Origin: Candidatus Poribacteria bacterium
GTDB lineage: Bacteria > Poribacteria > WGA-4E > JAJDTR01
Assembly (NCBI GenBank): GCA_028820655.1
Contig: JAPPIK010000048.1
Span: 89,082 to 153,081, forward strand
DNA: 64,000 nt
Reading direction: 5' to 3'
The first letter of the stretch is position 1. The number at the start of each line of letters is the position of its first letter. The position numbers were made by a program, and so were the translations under genes. The notes beneath the pieces are model-generated. The model was not told the DNA's origin. It ran no database searches and saw nothing but the letters and a program-made list of their open reading frames with translations. Of the stretch, positions 16,719 through 26,212 are shown piece after piece.

Positions 16719-17576
16719 TTAACCCCAACGCACTTCCGGCGGGTCAAACAGGAACCCGTGGAACAGTTTACGTTGCTCGGGCGCGAGCCGGCTGTTGTAG
16801 AAATCTGTCGGATATCCCCAATGCTGGTGAGACCCGACCATCCACGGTTGTTCGTAGGCGTAATAGAGCAGTAATCGGCGCCCATCCGGATTGGTAAATG
16901 GACCGGCGGAGTGCCACAGTGCGTTATGAAACAGGATTGCCGCTCCGGGCGGGGCGCAGATTTGGATTGCACCGGGGAACAGGTCCGGCCGCTTCACGTC
17001 CTCTGCATCGGGGTTGTACGACGCCTTGTGACTCCCGGGGACGACGGCGATATTTCCTTGTCCCGCGGCCGTCATGTCGTTCAGATAGTATCCAATTTTG
17101 AGCTGAAGGAGTGGAATAGGCGTGCCGAGATCCCGGTAACCTCTGTCATGACCATCGATATGCCAACCCATCCCGCGTCCGAGTTGATCGCTCCCGTACT
17201 CGGCAAACGCATCGGAGGAGTGGTGGTGAGGAAGTTGATTGAGTAGCCCGGTCACGTAAGGCATGATGGGGGGCCAATCCAGCATCTCGAGAAATAGCGG
17301 ATCGTCGTCCAAAATGTACAAGATGCGCGCGCTGCGCTCACCGCTGATGTTTGTCTGTCCCGTATGCGGAATTCCTTTTTCCTCCAGTTCGCGCCGCCGT
17401 GCAACGACTCGAAGCAGCGCTTCTGTCAGCGCCTCGACGTGGTCTTCCTTCAGGAAGTCTTCCAAAATGAGATAGCCGTTGTTATCGAAGAAAAAGCGGT
17501 CCGCCTGCGTCGGGCCGGACACCTCTGCAACACTAGATTCATCTGAGGAATCATGAGTGGACTCTGTCTGTGCCAT
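16719..17576 (-). CDS. Phytanoyl-CoA dioxygenase (PhyH) family protein 1
   Basis: 285 residues of the Fe(II)/2-oxoglutarate dioxygenase fold. The iron triad is the HxD in GMGWHIDGHD plus the distal His in FHNALWHSAGPF; an Arg shortly after (GRRLLLYY) fits 2-oxoglutarate binding. The N-terminus carries FDNNGYLILEDFL, typical of PhyH proteins. The ATG at 17576 follows AGGAGG at 9 nt. It lies 35 bp downstream of another PhyH gene on the same strand. Family members hydroxylate diverse small molecules, so the substrate is unknown; the physical pairing suggests related substrates. Confidence 0.9.
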   Translation of the reverse strand: MAQTESTHDSSDESSVAEVSGPTQADRFFFDNNGYLILEDFLKEDHVEALTEALLRVVARRRELEEKGIPHTGQTNISGERSARILYILDDDPLFLEMLDWPPIMPYVTGLLNQLPHHHSSDAFAEYGSDQLGRGMGWHIDGHDRGYRDLGTPIPLLQLKIGYYLNDMTAAGQGNIAVVPGSHKASYNPDAEDVKRPDLFPGAIQICAPPGAAILFHNALWHSAGPFTNPDGRRLLLYYAYEQPWMVGSHQHWGYPTDFYNSRLAPEQRKLFHGFLFDPPEVRWG

Positions 17577-17611
17577 CTTAATGCGCCTCCTAAAAACTCA
17601 ATCTGCGATTG

Positions 17612-18433
17612 TCATGACTGCACAACGCCTGGTGCATCGAAGTAGCCTACTTCCGTTAGACGATCAATCCAGTATTGTCGGGCTGGACTCCCCGCCGGAT
17701 TGGACACCCATTCGTTCGAGTAAATATACTGCCGAGCGGGTCTGAACGACTTGATTCCCGCCTCGACATTTCGCGCGCCCTGATTTCGGAGCGCTTCAAG
17801 TTCATCGGGGTTCTTGGGGTTGGCATAATACACAACCGTGCACATCTGGCGGTCTTCGCTGCCGCCAAAGGACGCGTGCCACAGTCGAATATCGAACGCT
17901 ACCACATCTCCGGGTTCAGAGGCGACCGCGGTCGACGGGACGGACTCCACGGGCATAGAACGTACGCCTTGAGCAAACTCGTCGTCATTTGGCAGGCGAT
18001 GTGTGCCGGGGATAATGCGCAGGGCGCCCGTAGCCGCGTCTACCGTCTGCAAATAAAACGCAAACTTTATACCGTATTGGTGAACGGTAGCGGTATCGCG
18101 GTGCCACTGCGTGTTCCCGGTGTACCGGTTCCCGTCAACAACGACACCGAGCACGTCGTCGCCGTAGAGTTGCTTGGCTACCGAAAAGAAGCGCCCGTCC
18201 TCCATCAAGTCCGCTAGAAAGGGCGTGTCCTCATCCATCATCGGAGTCCAGTGGCGCACCGATCCGTCGTAAGGTGCGTGCGAGTATTGCTCTGCCAGCA
18301 TATTGTCAAACTCGCCTCTGATGGTTTCAAGTTCTTCCGACGAAAAGAGTCGCTTCAAGACGACATAGCCGAAGGTATTGTAGAAATCGCGCTGTGCGTC
18401 CGTCAAGCCGCCGGATTCGGCCGATTTGTTCAT
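17612..18433 (-). CDS. Phytanoyl-CoA dioxygenase (PhyH) family protein 2
   Basis: 273 residues from the ATG at 18433 (MNKSAESGGLTDAQRDFYN); the frame runs to 18619 but the extra N-terminus has no family similarity and overlaps the end of the membrane-protein gene. Family landmarks are FYNTFGYVVLKRLF, the HxD in NTQWHRDTATVH, ALRIIPGTHRLP, and the distal His in DIRLWHASFGGS followed by the conserved Arg (EDRQMC). It is first of a two-gene PhyH unit and follows the membrane-protein gene by about 130 bp, possibly in one long transcript. Confidence 0.9.
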   Translation of the reverse strand: MNKSAESGGLTDAQRDFYNTFGYVVLKRLFSSEELETIRGEFDNMLAEQYSHAPYDGSVRHWTPMMDEDTPFLADLMEDGRFFSVAKQLYGDDVLGVVVDGNRYTGNTQWHRDTATVHQYGIKFAFYLQTVDAATGALRIIPGTHRLPNDDEFAQGVRSMPVESVPSTAVASEPGDVVAFDIRLWHASFGGSEDRQMCTVVYYANPKNPDELEALRNQGARNVEAGIKSFRPARQYIYSNEWVSNPAGSPARQYWIDRLTEVGYFDAPGVVQS

Positions 18434-18564
18434 AATTTCACCCGATGTGATATACCGCCCACAATTTTGCTGAATCGCCCCAAACAGTATAAGAGATTCA
18501 TCCGGTTTTTTCAAGCCTTGTTCTCGGCACTCTACAATACATGCCTGTCTCTTCCTACTACAGT

Positions 18565-20469
18565 CTAGGGCATGAATCGATACATCGGCTGCTGGATGGA
18601 AATGCCGAATAGCGTCCATGCGGCGCCCATCATGAATTCGCCCAGAATCAACCCCATAAAGAACGGGAGCGCCTGTCTATGTGTTTGAATTCCTCTGAAC
18701 TTAAGCACAATCAGTTTTAAACCCCATCCTACGAAGATTGAAAACCAGTACCAATTCATGTTCCACTCGCCCAACGATAACGCGTACCCGGCCGGATGAA
18801 AGGGCCACCAAAAGAACCGGTACCGGAGCGCCATGAGCAGCGCGGTAAACCCGCCGCCCGTTAGAGCGGCGGCAATACCTTTTGCATCCGGCGGCGACGG
18901 ATTGGAGACCCACTGAGCCAGGTCATCATAGTACCAGCGGCACTGGTTCTGCTCGCCGTAAAGCGCTCCGCCATAGGTGTAGGCTTGGGCATAATACGAC
19001 CATGCGGAAGACAACGTACCGACAATCACTGCAAGAACAATCGCCCACAACAGTGTGCTGCTCTTCATGCTTCGCTGCGCGGCTATGGCGAACCCCTCTA
19101 GCAGACTCGGCATCGGGTGGTTTCGATAGGAACGATTGAATCCGCGGAAAAAGCTGAAGAGCGTCAGTCCGGACGTGCCAACCCATCGCGGTCCAAAGAC
19201 CGTCGTTAATATTGTTGTGGGTTGCGTAAAAACATGATGGGATGGGGGACCGGCTTCAGCCCGCACGCGTGTAATCGCGAATCCGAGCGCGAAGAACAGG
19301 AAGAAATAGGCGAGAATCGGCAATAGCGTCACGTTGGCGATCCAGCAGAAGCCGATTAAGAAGACTCCCGCGAACAGGAGTCCGATGAGTGCGGCTCGGG
19401 TGGAGATTGGTTCGTCTCCACGCGGCTTTCCTGTCCGACTTGCCGTCTTGAGTTGCTCAAGGAAATATTTCCTGCTAGTCCACGCGACCACCAGCGCCAA
19501 ACCGACCCATGCCCCCGTGGATTGGTCTTCGGTGAACGGAAACTCCGGGATGCGGGTCAGCCCTAATGCATCGCCGACAATGCGCGTCATCTTGCGGAAC
19601 AGGTAGAAGAACCAGATTGAAAATGAGAGATCGATCGGAATGAAAAAACTCAGCCCGACGGTAAATGGAAAAACGGCAATCGGTGTCGAGCCGATCGCGG
19701 AAAACGGTTTCATGTCAAACAGGGTTCCGATGTCGTACCATGAACCGCCAAGACTTGGTACCCTGGGAAAGAGGAAATGCAAACCGTTGACGAGGTTGAT
19801 GACGCCGGCGATACAGAAGCCGACCCACATCAGCCTGTTTTTGAAAAACCTCCCCTCTTCCGCTGTCATGGCTGTTGGCATCCTGATAATAGGATATGAC
19901 AGTTTCTCGTGTCTGATCCACTGCGCCCGAATCAGCACGACGATAAAAAGCATCGCCAGCGTAAGAATGATGAAGAAGACGGACCACCATAAAATTGGCG
20001 GAAACCATAGAGCGAGGTGTTCAGCGACGTGCAAACTCGACTCGCCTTGATAGAAGGAGGTGAGACTGCTTTTGTCCTTGATCGTTAGCCAATCGGGTAT
20101 GTACGGATGAAATATCGCCCACTCGTTCTCGGGTGTGCTGAACCAGATGGGATAGGTGACCATCGGCCACAGAATCTGGAGGGTGTCGTGTCCCGCCACC
20201 GCCGATGCCACGACGAGCATGATGTACAGTGCCAGCAGTTCCACGTTGCTGAATGCGAGCCGCACCGAGAATTGGCGAAGGCAATAATTCACGCCGATAA
20301 GCACGGTAAGGGCGAAGATGGCGTTGAAATACAGGCTCACAATCGTCGGAAAGCTCTGCCCGGTGATATATCCGCCGGCGCCCCAGTTCGCATTAAGCCA
20401 AGAGGAGTTGGCGATAATCAGGGGGATCGCGATGATGAAAACGTGAGTGCGTATTCTGCCTTTTTCCAA
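18565..20469 (-). CDS. Large polytopic membrane protein, DUF6785/DUF6784-like, paralogue 1
   Basis: 634 residues with about 12 or more hydrophobic segments (for example FNAIFALTVLIGVNYCL, VELLALYIMLVVASAVAG, PILAYFFLFFALGFAI). A conserved cytosolic-looking motif, RAEAGPPSHHVF, then NHPMPSLLEGF, is shared with the second paralogue at 22836-24773. I recall this architecture as DUF6785/DUF6784 proteins of Planctomycetes-like bacteria; the biochemical role is unknown and a transporter is only a guess. The start is a TTG with AAAGGG just upstream, 15 bp past the stop of the glycosyltransferase, implying coupled translation. Confidence 0.75.
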   Translation of the reverse strand: MEKGRIRTHVFIIAIPLIIANSSWLNANWGAGGYITGQSFPTIVSLYFNAIFALTVLIGVNYCLRQFSVRLAFSNVELLALYIMLVVASAVAGHDTLQILWPMVTYPIWFSTPENEWAIFHPYIPDWLTIKDKSSLTSFYQGESSLHVAEHLALWFPPILWWSVFFIILTLAMLFIVVLIRAQWIRHEKLSYPIIRMPTAMTAEEGRFFKNRLMWVGFCIAGVINLVNGLHFLFPRVPSLGGSWYDIGTLFDMKPFSAIGSTPIAVFPFTVGLSFFIPIDLSFSIWFFYLFRKMTRIVGDALGLTRIPEFPFTEDQSTGAWVGLALVVAWTSRKYFLEQLKTASRTGKPRGDEPISTRAALIGLLFAGVFLIGFCWIANVTLLPILAYFFLFFALGFAITRVRAEAGPPSHHVFTQPTTILTTVFGPRWVGTSGLTLFSFFRGFNRSYRNHPMPSLLEGFAIAAQRSMKSSTLLWAIVLAVIVGTLSSAWSYYAQAYTYGGALYGEQNQCRWYYDDLAQWVSNPSPPDAKGIAAALTGGGFTALLMALRYRFFWWPFHPAGYALSLGEWNMNWYWFSIFVGWGLKLIVLKFRGIQTHRQALPFFMGLILGEFMMGAAWTLFGISIQQPMYRFMP

Positions 20470-20484
20470 TGCCCTTTAGCTGTC

Positions 20485-22272
20485 CTAATCTTCTGCTGGC
20501 GAATTCTTCCCTGGCTCTAACGCGGTCTCTTTCAAGATATGGAGGATGCCGACTCCTGTCGGTACATAGTGTTCTTTGACATACTGCCTAACCGCTTCCG
20601 ACGTGTGTTGCAGGTCGCGGTCATATACCACAATTTTCGGCTTTTTCTCACGCATCGCCGACACCATGTCCGTGGAGAGTTCCTTTTCCGTCATCATCAT
20701 GCGGACTCCGACGTGCACGAAGTGATAGTAGTATGTGTGTTGCCTGAAGACCCCGGATCCGTGAAAGCCGTCGATCACACAATCGTCTTCCGTGGTGTTG
20801 TCCAGGACAAACTGAATTTCCTTCAGGGTTATCGCGTTCGTGCGCTTGACCTGCGACGCGACTTCACTCAGAGGGTACATAAAGATTCCTATGAGAAGTA
20901 GGAATGTAATCGCCCGTCGTATTGTATTGGAATTGTCGGCAGAATGCCGTTGGTGGAGGAAGACCGATAGCGCACCAACCAGCAGACACGCCCATACCGA
21001 AAGATAGATGAGACCGGAATACGGGAATTGGTCACCGGCAGGATAACAGGCATGGGAGCAAAGATTACCGCCGCTGGAACTCGAGAGAAACGGAAGTTTG
21101 GGATTGCTGTGGGCGAGTGCGTAACCCAACGCCACCACCGTTGCTGCGCCTATCAAGCAATAGACGACGAGATCAAGTTTACTTTTGCTGATCATGCCCT
21201 TAAGCGCTGATATTGAGAGGCGGTTCATTATTGTCGAGACTGTTAATCCGGCAAAGACAGCGAGAAGGATGAGAAAGAACACGAAATACTGTCCATAAGC
21301 TTCGGGTATCACGAAAAGTGCGCCGAGGAGCGCGTATGTTGCAATGACAGGGACAAATGCCCCCTTTTCGATGTCATTTTTGCACTTCAAACGGTATGAG
21401 GCAATTGCCAGACCGGTGAAGCTGAATACCGAGAAGAAGGGGTTTCGTGCGACATTGTACAACCAAAACGACCACGTTGCGCCGAGACCGGTGCTATGCC
21501 GCCATTGTAGGTTCGTGGTGAAATTCCTGTAGATGAAATCGTCAAGAGCCTGATTCGCTCCAAAGTAAATGCACGTCAACCCGGCGGGAATGGCAACCCC
21601 CACAGCCATCCATGTGATCGCACTGGCTGACTCCCTTAGCCTGGTCTCGGTGCGCCTATCGATAAGGAGCCACATCGCGGCAAGAAACAGCCCTATACCT
21701 CCAAAAAGCATTTTCGGCGTGCAAAGGATGGCGAACGCGATGCTCCCACCTGTGAGGAGATAGAATCTGCGCTCTTTAAGCCTCATTCCCTGAATGAGAA
21801 AGATTAGGGTAAGCAGCCAAAAAACCATGCCCGGCAAATCCGGCCGCGTCTCAATGGTTTTGTCCATGAACATCAGATTATACGCGACAAATAACGCGCC
21901 AATCCAACCTGCGTCAGCCCCGTAGACCATTTTGCCGAGTTTGTAGACGAGGTAAATGATGCCGCACGTGAGTAGGAGCATGATTCCCCGGCTGTAGAAC
22001 AACATACTGATGCTATCCCCTACGATAGCATAAACGGGGGCGAGCAGGTAATACAGGAACGGGGTGTGATGTTCAAAAAAGTCGCGGTACGGAACCATCC
22101 CGTGAACAATGGATCGTGCCGCGTGCAGGTGCTGAAATTCATCGGGGCAAAAACACCTTAAAAGCAGAATGGGTATTCTCAAGATGAGGGAGATCAGGAT
22201 TAGCACAAGTATTGCCGCGTGCAACCGGTTAATCTCTCTTCCGCGAAACCATCTTGAACATGTCTTTCTCAC
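20485..22272 (-). CDS. Membrane glycosyltransferase, GT39/PMT_2-like
   Basis: 595 residues with a multi-helix architecture resembling ArnT and dolichyl-phosphate-mannose mannosyltransferases. The first external loop holds acidic and aromatic residues in the expected place (CPDEFQHLHAARSI, then YRDFFEHHTPFLYYLL). The soluble C-terminal region contains DDCVIDGFHGSG. Such enzymes transfer a sugar from a polyprenyl-phosphate carrier to a lipid or protein on the periplasmic side; donor and acceptor are unknown here. The start is GTG at 22272. It lies between two paralogous polytopic membrane proteins, and a MITE-like repeat ends about 35 bp upstream of its start. Confidence 0.8.
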   Translation of the reverse strand: MRKTCSRWFRGREINRLHAAILVLILISLILRIPILLLRCFCPDEFQHLHAARSIVHGMVPYRDFFEHHTPFLYYLLAPVYAIVGDSISMLFYSRGIMLLLTCGIIYLVYKLGKMVYGADAGWIGALFVAYNLMFMDKTIETRPDLPGMVFWLLTLIFLIQGMRLKERRFYLLTGGSIAFAILCTPKMLFGGIGLFLAAMWLLIDRRTETRLRESASAITWMAVGVAIPAGLTCIYFGANQALDDFIYRNFTTNLQWRHSTGLGATWSFWLYNVARNPFFSVFSFTGLAIASYRLKCKNDIEKGAFVPVIATYALLGALFVIPEAYGQYFVFFLILLAVFAGLTVSTIMNRLSISALKGMISKSKLDLVVYCLIGAATVVALGYALAHSNPKLPFLSSSSGGNLCSHACYPAGDQFPYSGLIYLSVWACLLVGALSVFLHQRHSADNSNTIRRAITFLLLIGIFMYPLSEVASQVKRTNAITLKEIQFVLDNTTEDDCVIDGFHGSGVFRQHTYYYHFVHVGVRMMMTEKELSTDMVSAMREKKPKIVVYDRDLQHTSEAVRQYVKEHYVPTGVGILHILKETALEPGKNSPAED

Positions 22273-22304
22273 TTGGATTCCCCGCTAAGGCGCGCCATTT
22301 GATA

Positions 22305-22313
22305 ATAATACCA
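22305..22313 (-). promoter_or_regulatory. Extended -10 at the end of a MITE-like repeat
   Basis: On the minus strand the repeat edge reads TGGTATTAT, an extended -10 with a five-of-six TATAAT match. It is about 32 bp upstream of the GTG start at 22272. No good -35 was found. Confidence 0.35.
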
Positions 22314-22488
22314 TCTCGCTTGATTAAAAGTGCATACGATGTCTTAAAATATATCGTTCACTTACCCTGTAGGCGGGGCATCTTGCCCCGCCGACTATGC
22401 GCGGAGACGAGGCTTCTTGTTCCGCTCCACGCAAGTTTCTTAACCTGATTCACGCAATCAATGCACAAGCATTTTAGAGAAATGGTAT
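22308..22488. mobile_element. MITE-like element, family 1, copy A
   Basis: About 181 bp. The ends are inverted (ATACCATCTC and AAATGGTAT). The centre has a palindrome GGCGGGGCATCTTGCCCCGC. A second copy at 35021-35199 shares the ends, the palindrome and blocks such as GCGCGGAGACGA and GTTTCTT. No open reading frame. Target duplications could not be established. Confidence 0.7.
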
Positions 22489-22560
22489 AGTACCGCATTA
22501 AGGTGTTAGGGATTGCAATAACAATGACTAGTCGGAGCGGATGGAGTTGAATCATTTCGG

Positions 22561-22768
22561 GTAACTGTTTAGTGCATCGTTTGGTTCGTAGTAGTAATCA
22601 AGCGACTGAATAGGGAGCGCGATAGAGATCCTATCATTGCACGTCTTTTCTGGGCATGTAAACCCCCGATTCGTCTGAATTAGCATTGTACTTCCTTACT
22701 CGGTACGTTCCCCGCCCCCTGCTCGGCCTGGATTGGCAAATCCAGACCGGTGTACTAAACAGTTACCA
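22561..22768. mobile_element. MITE-like element, family 2, copy B
   Basis: Ends are a 16-bp inverted repeat with one mismatch: GTAACTGTTTAGTGCA at the left (22561-22576) and TGTACTAAACAGTTAC at the right (22751-22766). Inside are an AGCGAG repeat (22598-22631) and a GGATTGGCAAATCC hairpin. The inner part matches 16541-16678. No coding capacity. Confidence 0.6.
22598..22631 (+). repeat. AGCGAG dispersed mini-repeat, copy 3
   Basis: TCAAGCGACTGAATAGGG, then AGCGCGATAGAGATCC; nested within the family 2 element. Confidence 0.8.
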
Positions 22769-22835
22769 TTTCGGGAACGCAGATCTGCATTCCCTACGGA
22801 TACGCGCGATTTAACTGACAATCTTTCCATGTCCG

Positions 22836-24773
22836 TCAATGCCAAAAAGCATACACCGGCACGTTGAAAAGCATGCCCACCAAGCTCCATCCGCCTCCTA
22901 TGATGAATTCCCCTAGTAGTAAACCCGAGAAGAAAGGTATCAGGTTTCGATAAACCTTAAGCCCGCCATATTTCAGCGCAATCCACTTAACGAACCAGGC
23001 GATGATAAAATTAATCCACATCATGCGCACGGTATAGTCGAGCAGGATTAGGGGGTAAGAGATCGGATGAATGGGCCACCAGAGAAATCGACGCATGACG
23101 GCTAGAAACATGGTAAAGACAAAGCCAAACCCCATCGCCACCGTTTCGTCAATCTTGGTGTCCGTCGGATGGTGCAGCCAACGCTGCGTCTTGGCGAATA
23201 TCTCGCCGGCAAACCAAAAATCGTTGCCGTGTTTGTAGGATCTATCCAGTATAATCCAGAACCCCAATACCGCGCCAAGGACACTGGCAAGCATCATCGC
23301 ATATACCAACCGCTTGCCGCTAATCCCCGTCCTTTCCGCCATCTTGAACCCTTCCAACTGATGGGGCATGGGTTCATTTCGTTGTGAGCGCGTAATGCCG
23401 TAGAACAACGTGAACATTGCGATGTTGGGTGAACCGACGCGACGCGATCCGAAGGCGGACATTACCATCTGGTCGGCGGACGCCGACCACACGTCGTGCG
23501 AAGGCGGACCCAATTCTGCCCGCATTCTTGCAATCCCGACTGCCATCACGAAAAAGAAGAAAAAAAATAAGGCGACGACCCATAGAGTAATGCCGGCTTT
23601 GAGACAGAAAACAGCCAAGAAAGCGAATCCGAGCAGCATCCCCACGAATGCCGTTCTATAACCCATCGGCTCCGACGCATCGTCGTCGCCGTCCTTCACT
23701 CCGAGAATTTTCCTGCCCGCCCGCAGTAGGTGCCGCCTGCTCTTCAGTATCGCCAAAACCCCGAGCGCAAAATATCCGCCCGAAGTCTGTTGGCTGTGAT
23801 AAGGCAATAGTTCTTCATAAAACCCGATATAAAATTGACTCGGCCTGATTCCGAGCGCGCTGAATGTTACCTTCAACACCTTTTGAAACAGGAACAGAAA
23901 CCACACGGAGAAGGAGAGATCCAAAGGCAAAAAGAATGCCATTCCGATGCTGAATGGCATCAGTTCGACCCTGAGAATACCTACGGCGCTCCAAGGTTTT
24001 TCGGTGAAGAATTGATGGATTGTTAAACCACGGTTGGGGATGCCCGGAATACTGGGGAATAGCGCATGCAATGAATTCAGTGTATCGAGGCTTCCTGCGG
24101 CTATGAAGGCAATCCAAAAGAGCTTACTTTTGAATAATGCGAGTAAACCGCCGCTGGTGGTTACGGCAATCGGAATTTGAATGATGGGATATGCAAGTTT
24201 TTCCCTCTCTACCCACTGTTTCCGCAAAAGGGTGTTAAAACATAGTGCCACCCACGCGATGACGACCAAGAATGCCGACCAAAATAGTACCGGTTTGAGC
24301 CATACGCTGATAAATGAGGATTGATAAAAGCTTGATCCCCCTACGTAATATCCCTCGAGTGCCTTCATGTCGGACACTGCTAGCCAACTCGGAAGGTAGG
24401 GACCTAAGAGTTGCTTCCACTCGTTCTCCGGCGTGGAGAACCAAAACGCATGACCGATGACGGCGGAAAAAACTTGAGTTGTATCAAATCCACTCATGAT
24501 TGAAGCCATACATATCATGATGTAGATTGTCAATAACTCGGGCTGCGATAAAGCGAATCGAGAAATATACCGCCGGAGAATGATCGTGTTGAACAGTGTT
24601 AAGAAAAAAAGCGAAAATACGGCGGTAAAGATGAGAGAGAGAGTCGTAGGGGTGTTGCTCGAAATCTCGCCCTGCCGGATACACCAATAACAGTTCAGTG
24701 GAATCAGTATTAAGGCAATACAGACCGCTCTTGCCGTGACGCCTGCTTCTCTGCTGTGTCTGTTATCGGGCAT
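22836..24773 (-). CDS. Large polytopic membrane protein, DUF6785/DUF6784-like, paralogue 2
   Basis: 645 residues, ATG start at 24773. It is clearly paralogous to the product at 18565-20469: shared FWFSTPENEW, RMRAELGPPSHDVW, a GSRRVGSPN segment and NEPMPHQLEGFKMA, with the same order of hydrophobic helices (FSLFFLTLFNTIIL, LTIYIMICMASIMSGF, VVALFFFFFFVMAVGIA). Function unknown; the conserved Arg/Glu/His motif between helices suggests a shared ligand or ion site. It and its paralogue bracket the GT39-like gene, so the three are likely one functional locus. The end of the gene adjoins the family 2 repeat. Confidence 0.75.
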   Translation of the reverse strand: MPDNRHSREAGVTARAVCIALILIPLNCYWCIRQGEISSNTPTTLSLIFTAVFSLFFLTLFNTIILRRYISRFALSQPELLTIYIMICMASIMSGFDTTQVFSAVIGHAFWFSTPENEWKQLLGPYLPSWLAVSDMKALEGYYVGGSSFYQSSFISVWLKPVLFWSAFLVVIAWVALCFNTLLRKQWVEREKLAYPIIQIPIAVTTSGGLLALFKSKLFWIAFIAAGSLDTLNSLHALFPSIPGIPNRGLTIHQFFTEKPWSAVGILRVELMPFSIGMAFFLPLDLSFSVWFLFLFQKVLKVTFSALGIRPSQFYIGFYEELLPYHSQQTSGGYFALGVLAILKSRRHLLRAGRKILGVKDGDDDASEPMGYRTAFVGMLLGFAFLAVFCLKAGITLWVVALFFFFFFVMAVGIARMRAELGPPSHDVWSASADQMVMSAFGSRRVGSPNIAMFTLFYGITRSQRNEPMPHQLEGFKMAERTGISGKRLVYAMMLASVLGAVLGFWIILDRSYKHGNDFWFAGEIFAKTQRWLHHPTDTKIDETVAMGFGFVFTMFLAVMRRFLWWPIHPISYPLILLDYTVRMMWINFIIAWFVKWIALKYGGLKVYRNLIPFFSGLLLGEFIIGGGWSLVGMLFNVPVYAFWH

Positions 24774-24991
24774 ACTCGCGAAAACTCTTGACCTTGATGC
24801 AATTTACAGTTCCCTCGGCAAGGCGAACGAAGACTCACGCCCTGACTCGCAGTTCGAGGTATTGTGGATTGCGCCGCCGCTTGTCGGCGATTCTTGGTCA
24901 AGAGCGCTTGGCATCGTCCTTTTTGCCAGCCATCATTCATCGCCCGGCGTGCGAGTAGAGGACGGAAAGAGGCATGACAGGGGCTGTATTC

Positions 24992-25996
24992 CTACCGCTT
25001 GCTCTTGATAATCGCCCACTGGGTTGGCAGCTTTTCTCGCTCCGAAACCGCTAACGCACTGGGGAACCAAGAGGGAGCAAAGTCGTCTGCCGCGTGGTCC
25101 GTAATTTTAACTATCTCTTCTCCATCGGGATTCATTGTGTAGATGTCATGATCTCCATCCCGATCGGAGTTAAAAGCAATCTGTTCTCCGCTCGGTGACC
25201 ACGCGGGCCACTGATCATTTGCTAGGTTGGTCGTGAGCTTCTTTAGGCCTCCGCCATCCGCACCGGTCCGATAGATTTCCCACGTGCCGTTCTTACCATC
25301 TCGAGATGCGAATGCAATCTGTTTTCCGTCCGGCGACCAAGTGGGTGTTGTGTCGTGTCCAGGAGGATTAACGAGTTTAACAGGGTTCGTTCCATCGGGG
25401 CTCATCAGCCATAATCCGGATCCGCGGCCGCCGCGTGAGGATTCAAAGGCAATGAAGCGCCCATCCGGCGACCATGCGGGTGCCCAATCATATGGGGATC
25501 GATTCGTATCATCAAGGGTGATTCGCCTAAGATTACCTCCGTCATCGTTCATCACGTGTATGTCGCCGGTGCCGTGCCGGTTGGATGCAAAGGTAATCTG
25601 ATTTCCATACGGTGACCAGGAGGGATGTGTATCAACTGAGTTAGGTTCCTGAGTCAACCGCGTGGGATTGCCGCCGTCTGCATCCATGATATAGATTTCT
25701 GAGTTGCCATGAGTATTCGGCGGTTCATCCCGCAACGAACTGAACGCGATTCGTCTGCCGTCGGGAGACCAAGCCGGAGTAGCGTCAACTTGTGGGTGAT
25801 CCGTGAGTTGCACCACGTTTTTTCCATCCTCATCCATCACATAGATGTTGATATCTCCATCTCGAGCCGATACAAAAGCAATCTGCGGTTGGGCGTCCTG
25901 TTGGATTGTCATCGCTGCCAAGGTTAGAACCAGAACAGATGCAATGAGGGTAATTGAAGTATCAGACGGGGCGCTCTGACATCTGCATTCTATCAT
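24992..25996 (-). CDS. Secreted TolB-like WD40-type beta-propeller, tandem copy 1
   Basis: 334 residues from the ATG at 25996 (AGGAGAG 6 nt upstream); the longer frame to 26044 has no ribosome site. An N-terminal hydrophobic segment (TLIASVLVLTLAAMT) indicates export. Six or so PD40 blades follow the scheme DIYVMNxDGGNxxRIT, then PxWSPDGxxIAFxSxRDG (for example PAWSPDGRRIAFSS, PTWSPDGKQIAFAS). The fold matches the TolB C-terminal domain, but the N-terminal TolB domain and tol/pal neighbours are absent, so this is not TolB itself. The next gene, at 26213-27214, is a close duplicate. Confidence 0.85.
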   Translation of the reverse strand: MIECRCQSAPSDTSITLIASVLVLTLAAMTIQQDAQPQIAFVSARDGDINIYVMDEDGKNVVQLTDHPQVDATPAWSPDGRRIAFSSLRDEPPNTHGNSEIYIMDADGGNPTRLTQEPNSVDTHPSWSPYGNQITFASNRHGTGDIHVMNDDGGNLRRITLDDTNRSPYDWAPAWSPDGRFIAFESSRGGRGSGLWLMSPDGTNPVKLVNPPGHDTTPTWSPDGKQIAFASRDGKNGTWEIYRTGADGGGLKKLTTNLANDQWPAWSPSGEQIAFNSDRDGDHDIYTMNPDGEEIVKITDHAADDFAPSWFPSALAVSEREKLPTQWAIIKSKR

Positions 25997-26212
25997 GATA
26001 TACTCTCCTGACTCGAGACAGGTAAGAAAGGAAACATGCTGCAAGTTAGCGGGAACGAAGAATAGAATGGATTCACATCGTTAATGCCTACAAGTCTATC
26101 TATGGACAACCCGCGCCTCAGGCTTCCGTCACGTCCACATTCATAACAACACGGTGTTGTCGCGCGGCGTGCGATTGGAAAATTGTTAAGTTGGATGCCT
26201 AGCGATGTATTC

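Noticed and set aside
16484..16897. Plus-strand 137-residue frame near PhyH 1
   Set aside because: Antisense to the 3' end of a clear PhyH gene and overlaps a dispersed repeat.
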